Positions 1 to 13,203 of a stretch of DNA of 64,000 nt are shown one piece after another. Source of the DNA: Acanthosoma haemorrhoidale (lineage: Eukaryota > Arthropoda > Insecta > Hemiptera > Acanthosomatidae); NCBI GenBank assembly GCA_930367205.1, contig OV884011.1, forward strand, positions 141,543,937 to 141,607,936, read 5' to 3'. Every line of letters starts with the position of its first letter. Position 1 is the first letter of the stretch. A program made the position numbers and the translations under genes. The notes below the pieces were generated by a model that did no database searches, was not told the DNA's origin, and worked only from the letters and a program-made list of their open reading frames with translations.

Positions 1-1628
1 ATTATCGTATACCTTCTGAACAAATTATTGTGTATGAAGTTTTTCGTTTAATGGTTTGAGCAATGAACAATGAGAATGACAGCTTCCCACGTGGCAGAAC
101 TGAAAGACTTTGCATATTTTAGACATCAGTGGGCTTTAGAAACTCGATCCAAACTAAATATTCACTTGATTGCTCCTTAGAATGCCGATCGATGATACTA
201 TTTTGATTCTTTTTCACATTTAAATCCTCGATTTAGCAATTTTATTTCGTTCATTTTTATGTAATTCTAATAAATGATCCTTTATTTTGATAAAGTTTAG
301 ATCAATTCTCTTTCCACGACCAGCAGTCACATGATAAATCTGTTTAAACTTGGAAAAGTTTTATATTGTCAAGTTTGAAAAAAAGAACCAAGAATTTAGG
401 TTATTAATATAAACTTAACTTTAACTACAACTTAATATATATTAAGTTAAGCAAGAATTTCCCCCTCCTCGTTAAATTAAAGATTGTTTATTAATGTTGT
501 GAAAAAACTGATCTGTTTTTGCGACCACAAAATTATGCCCTTACAGTAAAAATAGATCTAAGGATCAATGGCCTTGTTTTTAATTTTTTACTGTATAACT
601 AGATTAATTTCCATTTTCATCTCTTTTATACTGGCTAAAATTTTGTTTTATCGATATAATAATTATTTTAGGTTTTCATATGTAAACAAATAAACGTAAG
701 CAAAAACATATAAACAAAATTAAGGTCGTGGATCCTGTAAGCAATATCACAATATAAAAATTTCTACAATTTTGACCTCCCTTCCCCAAACAGCTCTGTT
801 CAAATAGCCTCGGATAAAGCTGAATGTCTCTCATCTAATGTTGGTTCCAATAATTGTTTTCACCAAATTAGCGTCATTGTCTTCAAACTTTTCTCGTCCA
901 ACAAAAAAATAAATCAAGACTTTATATTTTTAATAATCCGAGGTGTTGTGTGGTACATTTTACTGTCGTGGCTACTACAGACGTACTAACACATGCATAC
1001 ATGCGCACGAGAAAAATCTGATCACTAGCTACAAAGAAGCAGAAAGCATTTGTGCATCAAAGCGGAAGTTACTAATATTGAATACAATTGTTCATATATC
1101 TTAGAGGACTTATAATCTATAGCGTGAAGAAATAGCACTATGCGACGTGACTAATACATGTGAAAGCAGGTAAAAAGAAAAGAAATACAACTGTGTAATT
1201 ATTACCCAATGTCCTGATAATAGGGTTTATTTATTATGGGGGGGGGGGAATTGTGGTTATTTGATTATTCGTATTGCATAGTCTTTGTCCGGCACCTTGA
1301 GGTGGACTGAGTATGATTTTAGGAAGTTGAACTGTGTATTATTTTGATTATTTGAGTTTCATAGTTTTTTCAAAACCAGAAAACATTACGTTTCCATCCC
1401 CGTGTCTGTATTGGACCAACTTGCTGGTTCAGTGGCAATTTTAGTATGTTGTACCGGCTACTCCCCCCCTTCCAACTGAACCAAAAATCAGAACTATGTT
1501 GTTTTTTTTCTAATCGTCATATTTTGGCCTGCGTAGCCTAGACTACTGACTCACAGAATGGCATAAAATTTTCACTTATGTGCTTGTAGCGACCGCTAAC
1601 TACATAAGATAAATCACCCTATACTATT
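1..1628. other. AT-rich intergenic DNA, no gene seen
   Basis: I see no coding segment with splice signals or protein similarity. The only notable local feature is an 11-base G run at 1238-1248. The sequence just left of the LTR-like block is rich in TA repeats. Confidence 0.6.
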
Positions 1629-2457
1629 GTATATATATTGTAAACAAATGTAAGTAACATTACCAAAATATAAATCATTGTAAATATGGTAAACAGTTAT
1701 ATGAGCTGGGACACCAGCTGCCAGGGCAGGTAGTAGAAGACCCAACCGTCGAAAGACCTTCCCGGCTCACGTCTCTTTGTCAGAGAACAAAGGAAACCAC
1801 ATACTCAACCCTCATTGGGTACTATAAAAACGGTCCTTATTGGCTACTGACGAAGCCAGCTGGGTATTTAAGACCGGCGGTTTGGGGCCTGTATATCATT
1901 CTCCTGGGAACTAACTGGCTCGTGGTTTCTCTGTTTTTAACTCTGAAACTTGGCTGCTTCTTTATGGAAAACCTCTGCATCTCTCTCTCTCTCTCTCTCT
2001 CCTCACCTCGCTTCGTTTTAGTCCGGCGTTGTCAGACCTTCCTAGTGGGAATCTCTGCCTTCGTCTTGCTAATTCAAGCGCCTCCTTGGGAGAGACCTCT
2101 CCCTAGTGGACGACGGTTGCCGTGGCCCTGCGAACTTACCAAGCAGTGTTCCCCACGGCGGTTCAGTCTGCCTCTCTCCGGTTCACACTCGCCTTTGGGA
2201 TCCGGACGGATTTGGCCTACCCTCAGATACCGAGTGTGAATTCGTGGTCATTCCAAGACCACACAAACTACCTACACTACCTAACCTATACCTCTTCTCC
2301 TGAACATAGTGCATTGTCGGAGCACATACCTATCAAAAATGGAGTCAGATAGTAAAACCGCCATGAAACGATTGTTCAGGTTATAAATTTAATCAACCCT
2401 CACTTCGTCACCAGGGCTAGGGTAACTAGGCACCCCCCTCGTGAGGACCCGACAGTG
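1629..2457 (+). mobile_element. Probable solo LTR of an LTR retrotransposon
   Basis: An island of about 800 bp is clearly richer in GC than its surroundings. It has TATA-like sequences (TATAAAAA near 1824, TATTTAAG near 1866), a CT microsatellite and a GC-rich end reading GAGGACCCGACAGTG. The pentamer CTATT occurs immediately on both sides (1624-1628 and 2458-2462), as expected for a short target-site duplication. No gag or pol follows, which would make it a solo LTR. The termini (TGT... at the left, ...GACAGTG at the right) are not the standard TG...CA, so the exact ends are uncertain. The small open frames inside (for example 1922-2239) look incidental. Confidence 0.4.
1981..2001. repeat. 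(CT)n microsatellite
   Basis: An uninterrupted CT dinucleotide run of about 21 bases inside the LTR-like block. Confidence 0.9.
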
Positions 2458-2462
2458 CTATT

Positions 2463-5400
2463 ATATAATATATTCTAGATAACATGCTATTATATAATTA
2501 ATTAATTGCTAACCAATATACAATTTTATTTTATTTCAGTTTATGTAATTGTCTAGTGTTTCAATATTTAATCTTCAATATTCTTTAAGCTTTTCATGTT
2601 TAAAGGTATACTTAATATTTTTGTTAGTTTAAGTATTTCACATTACTTTAATTAGATTATTGCTATTCTCAAATGTTCAGTATATTTACTAATAACAGTT
2701 AACATTAAAGTGTAACGCTGAAGACGTTGGGGTTTTAAGTACTAACTATTTTTTATTTTATTGGATAGTTGTAGCAAAAAGAAAGTAAGCTATCTAAATT
2801 AAATTTGTCTTCATTCTCATTAATAATATGTGATATTTGTAGCAAAATTAGAAGGCTAAAATTGTAATTAATCATTCTAATCGCAGTCCCAACAAAAGAA
2901 AAAAAGGTAGTATTGATTACGTTAAAAATCACATCTCCAATGTGTATATTTGTAATTGATACATATTCAAGAAGTCTGAAATAAGTATTAAGCAGAATTA
3001 TGCACATCGAATAAATCTCTCAATTTGACCATTAGTCTCTGAAATTTTAACTTTCCTATTAAACTAACTTCTGATCTAAGATCGTATTTTCTGCTATATT
3101 AAACTCAGATTTATTAGCACATACCCCATTGAACCTTTTCACCTTTTTATTATAGTAATATAATGTTTATCTTACCATTCATTATGCATAAATCGATAAC
3201 GTTATATAAATTTCCTTGCCTTCCTGTGAGGATCAGATACTGTTGAGCTGACACTGGTGGGAAGTCAGCTCACTATTTTATGTCACAGTATCGTATTGTA
3301 CATTATCAAATGTCTTTAGTACGGTATAGCGATATCATTGCAATACGTGTTAATACGTTTAGTCTATTGTCCTCAATGTACAACATAACGGTCATCACAA
3401 TTTTGTGATTGGAATGAATTCGTTTTCCGAATATGTTTTCAAAGTTACACGCTCAGTATTGATGTGATTTTATTTAGTTATCGCACTTATGAAGGAAACA
3501 GTGCCCTAATGTTTTAGTCTATTTAGGATCGCCCGGCTAAGCGAAAGAGAAAACTTGGATTTCTGTAGTATTTACGGAAATGAAATTAAATACAATTGCA
3601 AAGTGAGAGGAGATGAAATGTCTTTCAAGTCAAATAGTGTTTGTGCATTTCTGTGTGCAAAAGAGTGAATCCTGTCCTTTTGGCAATATCTATATTACCA
3701 ATAATAATGAACGAGTAATAAATTACCTTTGATTTTATAGAATATCGTTAGTAGTAACATCTGGGGACATTCAATTTTAGTCGGAGGTACTATTTAATAA
3801 CCATAAGACGATGAAAAAAAAAACCCCTCTAAATCCATGAAACATAAGTAAGTTTCATTAATTAATCAATTAGGTGATAGTTAAAAATTAATTTTTTTTT
3901 TTTAACTTGATTTTTCAATAACAAATTTATTGCTAAAAGAGGTTTATACATGTGTTCGAAAGTGTTGGAAATAATTAGTAAATCATTAGTATATACGGTT
4001 AGGTTTGGTCATTTTAAGGGTGTTGTTGATTTTTTATAGTTTTGTATCAGAAATCCTTGTTTTGGAGACCTGTGGGGTTGTCTGTCTGTCTGTTCGGCGA
4101 TCATGAGTAACCTGTTTGGTCTATAAACATGAAATTTTATATCGAGGTTCCATTTGATCACCTAAAACCAAGAAAAGTACTTGAAAATTATTTATTAATT
4201 AATCAATGTCGTGGTAACAAAAAAATAAATATTTTTTTACCATTCTGTGGGGGATCAAATTAAAAATATCAGATTCTGATTAAAAATATGATTCAAGCTA
4301 TAATCACAAAAATCCGTTGAAGTTCATTAAAATTCGTGACTTGAGCTCAACCTGCGTTTGACTTGTCTTGTAGTTTTGGGCAGTGCCTACTTTAATTTGA
4401 TACCCTGATGGTACTGATAATAAAAGGCAAATAGGATTCCTGTGTGGCGATGACTTCCTGCAAGATGTCTTCCAGGTTACACCATAGGTGACCTCACTTC
4501 TCTTGCTTTCTCTCTCAATGCCATCTGCTTCTGATATTTAGGGGGCAGGTGAAGCGGCCTCACTGGGGGCGTTCCTTGGTGAAGAAATCTATATCGTGTC
4601 CCAAAGGAGAATCTCACAGTAGTCACTCCCCCTATTCTATTTCAGTGGCATGCATATATTTTATAATATAATATATTTTAAATCTAGTGAACTTTTTTAT
4701 TAGTCACAGATTTAAAAACCAAATTATTTCATCAATTACTGACAAGCAGACAGGGAGAGGCTCTACTTTTATTATAGGTAAGGAGTGATCTTTGGCCAGT
4801 CTGTCTGATGACAGTGGTCGTAAAAATGATTCAATAGATCTGAAATTTTAATTTTATTTTGTAACAACTTGAAATGTCCCGATTATTTGTTTGTTAAAAT
4901 CTACCGAGAGCGTCTAATTTTATGGAATCTTCCCATAAATTTATCCCATTAATTCCTTGAATTAAGGAGTAATTTCAATAATATAGTTAAGGTATATTTA
5001 CAGTTGTTAAATTCTTTAATTTATTAGCGAAACTCTGTAGCTTATAGAATACTATAGTAGCCCTTGATTCTCATAGAAGTTAGTCTATTCCTGTACCGAT
5101 TTCGGATACCACAGATGCAGCAAGAGTGGCACATTTATTGGAAAATGATAGAAGTAAGCCTGGACTCTAGTGACAGCTGACAATTGTATCCAATGTTTTA
5201 AGAAACATGAACGTTAGTGCTGTAGAGGTGAAGGGGTAGTTCAATGGTATGATAACAAACTGAAGGAAGATGGACCTAAGCAAAAAACTTCAGCAATTCT
5301 GAAGAAGGCCGGTTTACGAACGATCGTATGATTAATATTCACCAGATAACACTTTGATTTAACCAATTGATAAGGCTAAGATTTGGCCAATGCCGTTCCA

Positions 5401-5685
5401 TCTGACGATGTACGGTTTTGTCGGTTGATGGCGGAGAAATGTTTTGAAGAAGAAACATGAAAACAACTACTAAGGTATAACGTTCTCTAAGAGGAGGAGC
5501 TATAGTGATCATGGATAATTATTCATATTTTGATATTAATATTTATCTAAGGTCACATCATTATCCATGACAATTAGCAACGAAATTATCTGTAGGTGGA
5601 AGCCAATCCGACCAAGTAGGATCAGTGTGTTTTCACGGTCAATTTCTCTTAGTTTATCCCTTCCAGTCGTTATGGTAGCCCTTGG
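2463..5685. other. AT-rich intergenic DNA with a foldback and a dispersed repeat
   Basis: No coding segment is supported. It contains a composite hairpin at 3236-3292 and a copy of a dispersed repeat around 4078-4215, which begins with CTGTCTGTCTG and carries GAGGTTCCATTTGAT at 4144-4158. Confidence 0.5.
4078..4215 (+). repeat. Dispersed repeat family A, copy 1
   Basis: Starts with CTGTCTGTCTGTTCGGCGATC, continues with a GAAATTTTATAT... block and GAGGTTCCATTTGAT (4144-4158), and ends in TTAATTAATCAAT. Similar blocks in the same order occur at about 49704-49850 (GAGGTTTCATTTGGT at 49775) and 52715-52850 (GAGGTCTCATTTGAT at 52761). The family is unidentified. Confidence 0.5.
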
Positions 5686-6024
5686 TTATTTGCTAAGGAA
5701 TTTAGAATTAACAGCACACAGTGAGGCGTGATGAGCGGCTAATAGTATATCACCACAATCCTCGCAGTTTGTCCTGTCGAAGTTGAAAAGAAGGTCCAAA
5801 TTTGTAAGTCTAGTATGTCCTATTCTCAAACGGGTAATCACTTGCGATTTCTTCGGCGTCATTCCTTTCGGCATGACCCATAATGTTTCGTCCTGTTGAG
5901 ACTGTATCTTGACCAGTGTCAAACCTCCCATCGTCGCACCACTGTCAGTATATCGGGGAAGGTGTTGATATTCACAGAAATCCATGAAAAAGCGTTGAAC
6001 AAATGATGAAATTGACTGAGACAT
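5686..6024 (-). pseudogene. LINE ORF2 C-terminal fragment (RNase H region)
   Basis: The minus-strand open frame of 112 residues contains KKSQVITRLRIGHTRLTN followed by a Cys-x2-Cys pair (CEDC) and a degraded HH...C. This is the usual end of the RNase H domain and the adjoining Cys/His knuckle in Jockey/R1-type non-LTR retrotransposon ORF2 proteins, where the family consensus is roughly ITRLRIGHTRLTH...C..C...H...C. No endonuclease or reverse transcriptase is seen upstream on the minus strand, so this is a truncated relic. Clade assignment (Jockey or R1) is by motif only. Confidence 0.6.
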
Positions 6025-7361
6025 TACAGGATTGCCTTGGAGGAGGGATATGAAAGTGTACCATGTGCTTTGTCTGAAACCTCATCATTCAAGCTTTGGT
6101 GAGTGCAGGCGGTCATAAATTGTAAAACATACAATACTTCATAAGTGTTCTTTTATTTCTGTTTTTATTGATAATCCCTTTTTTTTTTATATTATTTTCT
6201 TCATAAAATTGCCCGCATTGACTAGATACCATTTCCTTAATTTCACTCACGAACAAAAAATCAGAATTAGTACCAGTAGCTGCATTCGTGACACATGAAC
6301 ACGCAGCCATATTTAACACTTTTAGTTCTGATAATTTTACAATCTTTAAGCAGTCAATAATTTAGCTAGTTAAAATTGTATACTACAATATATTTATATA
6401 TCGGCAAATAATCACATAACATGTATTTCATGTATATTTAAATATCGTCTGTTTTATAATTGACGTTGAAAATGTATATTTTTTAAATAAATATAGTTTA
6501 TATATAGTTTATTAATAAATAAATAAATGTCAAAATTATTTATCCATCAATTAACTAGTAATTCACTTTTACTGTGCCGACTATAGAGTATTCCAGTAAT
6601 GAAAATAGAGAAGTATTTTTGGCTTTCCACAATTTTTGTTTATTTCTTAAAAAACGCCCAGTGCTTTCGCCAAATTATATTGCCTTCTTCAATAGTGGCC
6701 AAAATGATGTCTCCTGGCTGAGCATAGGATATCATATGGCTGTTTTTAGCAGAAGCTTGACAACTCAAAATATTTACAAGTCATGATTTACACAAGGCAT
6801 GAAAATATTTGAAAAAAAGTTTCTCTAATTTTTAGTATGGTGTCAGATAACATATTCCCCCGTCCTTATTAAAATTGTAATTTATTTTTTAACTACAAAT
6901 ACACAAATTCATTAAATCGACTTCACAACTTTAACTCAACCAGTGTTGTCTTTAGATACTTGATATTTGGCAAGGTAATTTTCATTTAATAATTCATTGT
7001 GTTAAAACAAAACCAGCCCTATAAAAAATAATGAGGGGTAATGAATAAATTAGCAATAAAAAAAATTAACAACAGTAAAGTACCAAGTAAAATAGCTCTA
7101 CTCCCTGATTATTAATGTGTAAAGTGTAAGCTCCCTTTCAAAGGCTTAAGTATAATTATGCAACGACTTAAAAAAATTCACCGAAAGTCTGTTCATAATT
7201 GTTTTGCAACCCCACTTTCATATAGAGGTATGGTATACTTCCTACATCAGGAATAATTATAATAATAAAAGCAAAATACTAAAAAATAATGATGGGTCAA
7301 TTATTAATACTTAAAAAGCAAATAAATATTTCCCTCTCACATTATGTGGGTTATTTAATTA

Positions 7362-7444
7362 ATGAACTCGACATTCTGATTAATGTCATGTACATTATTA
7401 TTTGTTGGGGTCGCAGTTGACTATTATAGTAGTCATTAAGATGG
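7362..7444. repeat. Dispersed repeat family B, copy 1
   Basis: The segment beginning TTAATGAACTCGACATTCTG and ending near GTTGACTATTATAGTAGTCA resembles 50664-50735, which reads TTAATGATCTCGACATACTG... and GTTGACTATAATTACTA. Neither end nor family can be defined from two copies. Confidence 0.4.
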
Positions 7445-8652
7445 ACAAAACCCATTTTCGGAACCGTGTAAGAGTAGAAATATGTCAGCATATCTACTGC
7501 CAAATTGTCAATAATGACGAAAGCAGTGAAAGGTGAGTCAACTGGCGTCGTAGAGAAATATAGAAAAACATCGATTGAGGAATGAAAGTTTGATTCGCTA
7601 GCTAGCATCACGCCAACTCCCGATCGATATGGCCAGCGCTCCCTTTCACACTGCTGCAGGTGTCTATTCCAATTATCGATCCACCAGAGAGGTTTTCCGC
7701 CGACGGGGAAATCGCTGAGTGAGTGATTTCCCACCCCTTCACCCTTGATTAAGGGAATGTATTGGCCATGCTTCGCGGTGGCATTTAGTATATACTTAAA
7801 GGTCTTAATACTTGAGGGTAAAATTGGGTATTGTCAAGAGAGCTTATTGATTTTATTGGTAGTATACCAATTAAATTAATACAAGAATTAATTGACATGT
7901 TTATTTTCAACCCATAGGGATTATTAAAGTCAATAGCAAAATTACTGGGCTTTGCCCGGGAAAGTCTATTTTAATGAGTTAAAATTCCGAATATTTCAAT
8001 CGCTGACACTAATTTTTTTTTTTTTAGAAAATTCTTTATGTGTTACAATTTGCTTATTTCGCATTAATAATTGTGATTAAAGACCTCATCAATTATACAC
8101 AATTGAACTCATTCAATAAGTTCAGTTCACACTCATACCAATGTGTCCACAGAAAATCTCCCCCTAGACATTAAAATTACGACATTTCAGTCATTTTTTC
8201 GTTCTTACCAAAATTGAGTCGTAATTTAAAATTAATTTCAGGCGTGATAGATCCTATTGGTTCGCATTAACAACCGCAGTTCAAAATTTGGTCCCGATAC
8301 ATCAAACGGTCGGTCAATTTTTTGACTCATTACAATACTTGACAAACCCGGTGTTTAACACGATAACCCCCGCTCCGTTCCCCCATCGATGGCAGGACGC
8401 TGTCGCGGCTGGAACGCTTTAGTTTTAGGTTCTAGGTATAGTTTTTAGTTTGTAAGTTTTTTCTCCCATTTTTAAACCGAAGGTGAGCCCCATCACCTAG
8501 ATTTGTATTTCATAGTATTTTCCTATTAACCACAATCTGTATTGTTGAGTAACACGAACTCCTTCAAATGGATCTGTGCATAGCAGGATAAGGAGAAATT
8601 TGCAAAGTTTCTTTTAATATTTTCATTGTATAACTTCATGGGGTTTAGGGGG

Positions 8653-8678
8653 AAAAAAAAAAAAAAAAAAAAAAAAAA
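8653..8678. repeat. Poly(A) tract, 26 bp
   Basis: A pure run of 26 A residues. It could be an old retroelement tail, but no flanking element was recognised. Confidence 0.85.
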
Positions 8679-10573
8679 CGGTCGGGGCGTGCATATGTGG
8701 ACACACACATTCTAAAAAACTCTTATATATAGTATACAGATTGTCATTTTCAATCATGTTTTGCTAACTGAACTAATTTTACTAACTTTGAAGTTTAGAT
8801 AAAAAAATACAGGTAACTAAAACTAAAATCATCCAATAAATTTATTACTGAAGAATTATCCCACTGGTGTGACATTCCTCGACATTATAATTACAAATCT
8901 TAAGTGATCACTACAGTTTTCTATTCACGCTATATTGTAAAATATGCCATTAATTTCACATCTTCATCGCATATATTAAATAAATTAAAACATATATATA
9001 TATTGGTCTCGATTCAGGTACGGTGCTGACGACAGTCTCTCTGTAAGTTCTACGCAAAAGAAAATTAATCAATTGATCTAGAATTTTAATGGAATATCCC
9101 ACAACTCCCAAATATTATAATATGTGATTTCTGATTAAGGATGTGATGTGCGGAAAGTGAAAATGTTGGTTCCATAATTATTAACCCCATTTTTCTTAAT
9201 TTTAAGTTTTTAGATTTTATAGCTCAGTAGCTTTATCTTTATATCTTAAAGTTCTGATTTCCCCCTATAGTTAAAGACACGTTGAAGACTTACTTACATC
9301 CTTGGTGCTACAATAACTCAGTAATGAGTCATGGCTTCCTGGATCCTCCACCATAATTCACGTTTTATTTTTTTTGGCATCTTATTTTTGTTCTGCCGGT
9401 TCTTTTGTTTCCATGTATTTCTCCTAACAGTATTTTCTTTGGAATTTCTTAACAAATATTAGATATAGCTTACATACATGGCCTGCCCATTATAGAAAAC
9501 AAGCCATTATAACTTAAGGATATTGACTACAGGGGAAACAAACCTTGGAGGGTTATGCATCTTATACTACACCTATACTTCAAAATGTAGCCAGACTAAC
9601 TCTCTCAAATCTAAGTGCCTTCTCGTCCTGTTAGGTAATGGCCCATGATTCAGAACCATGGCATAATACAGGTCGAATGGTGGTTTTATGTTACAAAATC
9701 CCTGTTCTACAAAACTTCGAAAAATGCTGATTACGATAAAATTCAATAATATACCTGAAGTTACTGACAAAAAATTAAGCATGGAAAAAAAACTGCCCCG
9801 TTTAGCTAACTTTTAGACCTTCTCAAGTAATTCACCTTTTCAACCCTTCTTAGAATCTCAGAAGCTATTTATGAGTTAATGTTCCGATTTTTCCGCTAAT
9901 CAATTTCAATTAATTTTGAGACTAATAAGGTCGTCATAACAACAAGTGATCTTAAATAACAAATACCGAATTACCTAATAGGTTTTGGAGGAACTTGTAC
10001 AAACTTTGCTTTTTTTTTTAAAGATTTCGCTCAAATTCTTTCCCAAAGTTCCAGAAGATTTGTTAAGGAAAAGGGCTTGAGAAAAGCTACAGTAATCAAG
10101 TGTAAGCAAATCTTGTCGAATGGGTCAGAAGACAACATGCTATCCTTGATTTAACATCACCTGATAAGTTTAAAAAAACTTCAAACCCTACTGGAGCTGA
10201 AGGCTACCATCCGGGCGGTAACGGAAAATTTTCTTTTTAGGGTTGTCGGTCTCTCCACGATGTAGTTTATTAAGCAGTTTTTTAACAGCTCGATGCTGCC
10301 ATTCTCAGTAGCTGATATAAAAAGTCTATAAAAATAAAATATCTACCGTGCATATAAATAAAATTTAAATACTATATTTAAAGCGATGAGCTTACGTGAG
10401 AACTTATAATAACAACAAACCTGCTCCTTAACCTTCTATCTTTCGTTATTCAGAAGCTATTGTTTTTTGGTTATTTTTTTCGCGACATGTCAACCACAAC
10501 ATTGATGCCAGCATACACATTTATTATAACTTTATACCGCTTTGAAAGAGATTTGGTAACGTTTTTGGAGTTT

Positions 10574-10582
10574 TATAGTTGC
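10574..10582. repeat. LINE target-site duplication, 3' side
   Basis: TATAGTTGC lies immediately next to the T run that is the minus-strand poly(A) tail. It matches 14595-14603 exactly. Confidence 0.7.
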
Positions 10583-10603
10583 TTTTTTTTTTTTTTTTTT
10601 TTT

Positions 10604-13203
10604 CACGGCCAAGCGCCGTGATGTCCACCATTTGGTCTGCTTTACTAGATCTTGAGAGTTGCCATCTTGCCGGCAGCGGTGGGGGTGTCATGTCTCGGAA
10701 TAGAGGGTTTTGGCTATGTTTCATCGAGTCAAAGAACTTGATGTGTCTTCTTTGGATGACTTCGGTGATGGTAGGGACCTCGAACTTTTCGTGGATGTCG
10801 GGAGCCTTCATATAACGAAAAGGGGTATGCCATAGTGCCGTGCGCAGGATGTTGTTCTGGAAGCTCTGGAGTTGAGTTATTGTGCTAGTGTGTAGGAATC
10901 GGAAGAGTGGTGTCCCATACAGTAGCCTCAGGACGCTCTTATATATTAACAGTTTCAGCCGAAGGGATAAAGCCGGGCTTGTGATGAGATGCTGGAGAGA
11001 GTAGTAAGTCCTACGTACTCTTTTCAACTTCTTCTGCAGGTGTGTGCCAAACGTCATGTGTCTGCCTAGGATGATGCCTAGGTAGCATATGCTGTTGGAA
11101 AGTTTGCATTCAGTCCCGTCTATGGTGAAGCTGGGTGGACGCTTTCGTTTTCCATGCGGGAAGGAGAAGGCCGGCTTCACCTGAATGTGGGCAGCTCGTA
11201 GTCTGTCGGTGATTAACTGACTGGCACCCTCTGCAGCCTTTAGAGCTTTCGCTGGGTTGAGGCTGGTGCTGTAGACCCCTATATCGTCTACATATGCCGC
11301 TACCTCACAATTGGATTATGATGCTCCTACTATGTGCGCGGTGTAGATGTTGAAGTGTAGGGGTACCAGCACCGACCATTGGGGAACTCCGACTACAAAA
11401 TCTCTTCTGGTGGTTGATATGGCTCCTATTCGCAAAGAAAAGGTTCTGCCTGCTAGATAGAAAGTCATGATGTTCTGGAGTTGCGCAGGAAATTTGTGCT
11501 CGTTCAGGCGTCGCCGGAGTGTACAATGATCTACAGAGTCGAATGCTTTCGTACAGTCAAGGGAAATCATCGCAATGACTCTGTTGTTTCGCATGTTCGT
11601 TGCAACGTGCCGCTGCAGTTTCGCTAGATTGCAGTCCGAGCTGAGTCCTTTACTGAAGCCGGTCTGTTGAAGTTGTATAATGTCTTGAGCGTCACAGTGT
11701 CTGGTGAGATGGCCGTAGAGAATCCTCTCGTATATTTTTGATAATTGGGTCGGCAGACTGATGGACCTGTAGTGAGCTGGCTCATATCCATTCTTGGCTG
11801 GTTTCAATAGTGGGACGAAGACAGCGTACTTCCACGTCTGGGGCAAGAAGTGTAGTCTAAGTGAAGAGTTGAGGATGTGGTAGCTGCTTCAGAAGGATGT
11901 TTTGGATGTTATCATCCCCTGGTGCTCTGTAGCATCTGGTGTGAAGAATGATTGCTGCAATCTGGTGGTAGGAGGTATATATAGTGGTGAGGGTAGGGGT
12001 CCGCCGGTCGGGTGCTGTGATTGGCTCACTGTCTCTATCCCCTCTCAAGTGGTCAGCTAGTATGTCGGCCTGCTCTGCAACAGACATGAATTGACCGTTG
12101 TTTACCAGTCTTACAGTGTTTTTCTTGGTTACAGATGTTTTAACCAGCCGCCAAAATGCTTTGTAGTCACTGTGTAAACTGCGGAGACGGTCACCCCACA
12201 TGGAGCTCTTCCACTGGATCATCAGAGATGTTATTTGGGTAGTTAGAGCGTTTGGCACAGGCCTCAGGTCTTTGGTTTTCGTCCGGAACCACCTGTTTTT
12301 AATATTATTACGTTGCCGTATCAGTTGTATGATTGGTTCTGGTGGCTTCCTTCAGGGCAGTCGGTACCGGGGCGAACTTCGGAATGGAGACATCAGCAGC
12401 TCAGACAATGGTGGCCTGCAACTGATAGATGGCGCTGTCAATATCCCAAGTATGTCTAAGAGGCGCAATTGGGGTAAACTTGGCACTAATGAGATACTTA
12501 TATTGGGCCCAATTGGCCTCTCGGTAGTCATATCTTGTAGCAGGTGGCTCCGGAATGTTGCCTTCAAGCTCATAGAGAATAGGTCTATGGTCTGAAGATT
12601 CAAAATCGAGAGCCGAGCAGCCGGTGACCCGATGAGGTTGTTGGGTAAGAAATAAGTCTGGTGCGGAAGTCCTATCTGGGTTGCCATATTGCCGAAATGT
12701 CGGTACGCCTGGGTGGGTCACTATGAAAGGCGTCTTGATTATATGTCTGCCGAGGGCATTAGCTGTTGTTCCACTCCACCAGCTGTGATTGGCATTGAGG
12801 ACTCCAATGATTACATGCCTTTTATTTTTGCTGATCTGGGTTATGAGAAGCCTGGCTGTCGTCAGATTTGTTCTAGGCCTTATATAAATTCCAGTCACAA
12901 CAATATTCTGTCAAACGAAGTTGGAGGGTGACTACATAGTGGTTCCCGTCAGATGGCACCACTGGGTCTAGTCGTTTACATGGCACTCCCTGCCTGACTA
13001 AAATAGCCACGCCCCCCTGAGATTGTTTCCGTGTCCTGCCGGTAGGTAGAGTAGCCTGGGAAACGATAGTAGCATTCCTTCTTTAGTCTGGTGTCTGTTA
13101 GAACTGCTACATCCGAGTTATGGCAACGTAGTATTGCTTCGATGTCTCCTTGTTTGGGCCTAAGGCCGCAAACGTTGTAATTAAGTATATTGTGTCCAAT
13201 CAT
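10604..13203 (-). pseudogene. LINE ORF2: endonuclease and reverse transcriptase, disrupted
   Basis: ORF2 starts at an ATG at 13203 that overlaps the ORF1 stop (TAATG). Segments in order: the endonuclease N-terminus (13203-12976, NVCGLRPK and LTDTRLK); the endonuclease body (12898-12401, with GVLNANHSWW where the family has GDxN, and SDHRPI); a linker (12258-11857); RT fingers and palm (11846-11316, LKPAKNGYEPAHYRSISL, DCTKAFDSVDH and GVPQWSVL where GVPQGSVLGP is usual); then the catalytic YVDD at 11283-11294; and the thumb and C-terminus (11180-10604). The reading frame shifts at least three times. A TAA interrupts the otherwise continuous frame between GVPQWSVL and YVDD. Non-functional but easily recognised. 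Confidence 0.85.

Larger units (their letters stand above)
6025..10573. other. AT-rich intergenic DNA, no gene supported
   Basis: Contains a 26-base A run (8653-8678) and a stretch (about 7362-7444) that resembles another at about 50664-50735. A 127-residue minus-strand open frame at 7351-7734 has no recognisable domain and overlaps that repeat, so I do not call it a gene. Confidence 0.5.

Noticed and set aside
1922..2352. Three overlapping plus-strand frames
   Set aside because: They lie within the LTR-like block, include the CT microsatellite and show no protein features.
7351..7734. 127-codon open frame on the minus strand
   Set aside because: No recognisable domain, no splice or promoter support, and its end overlaps a dispersed repeat. 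More likely incidental or transposon-derived.
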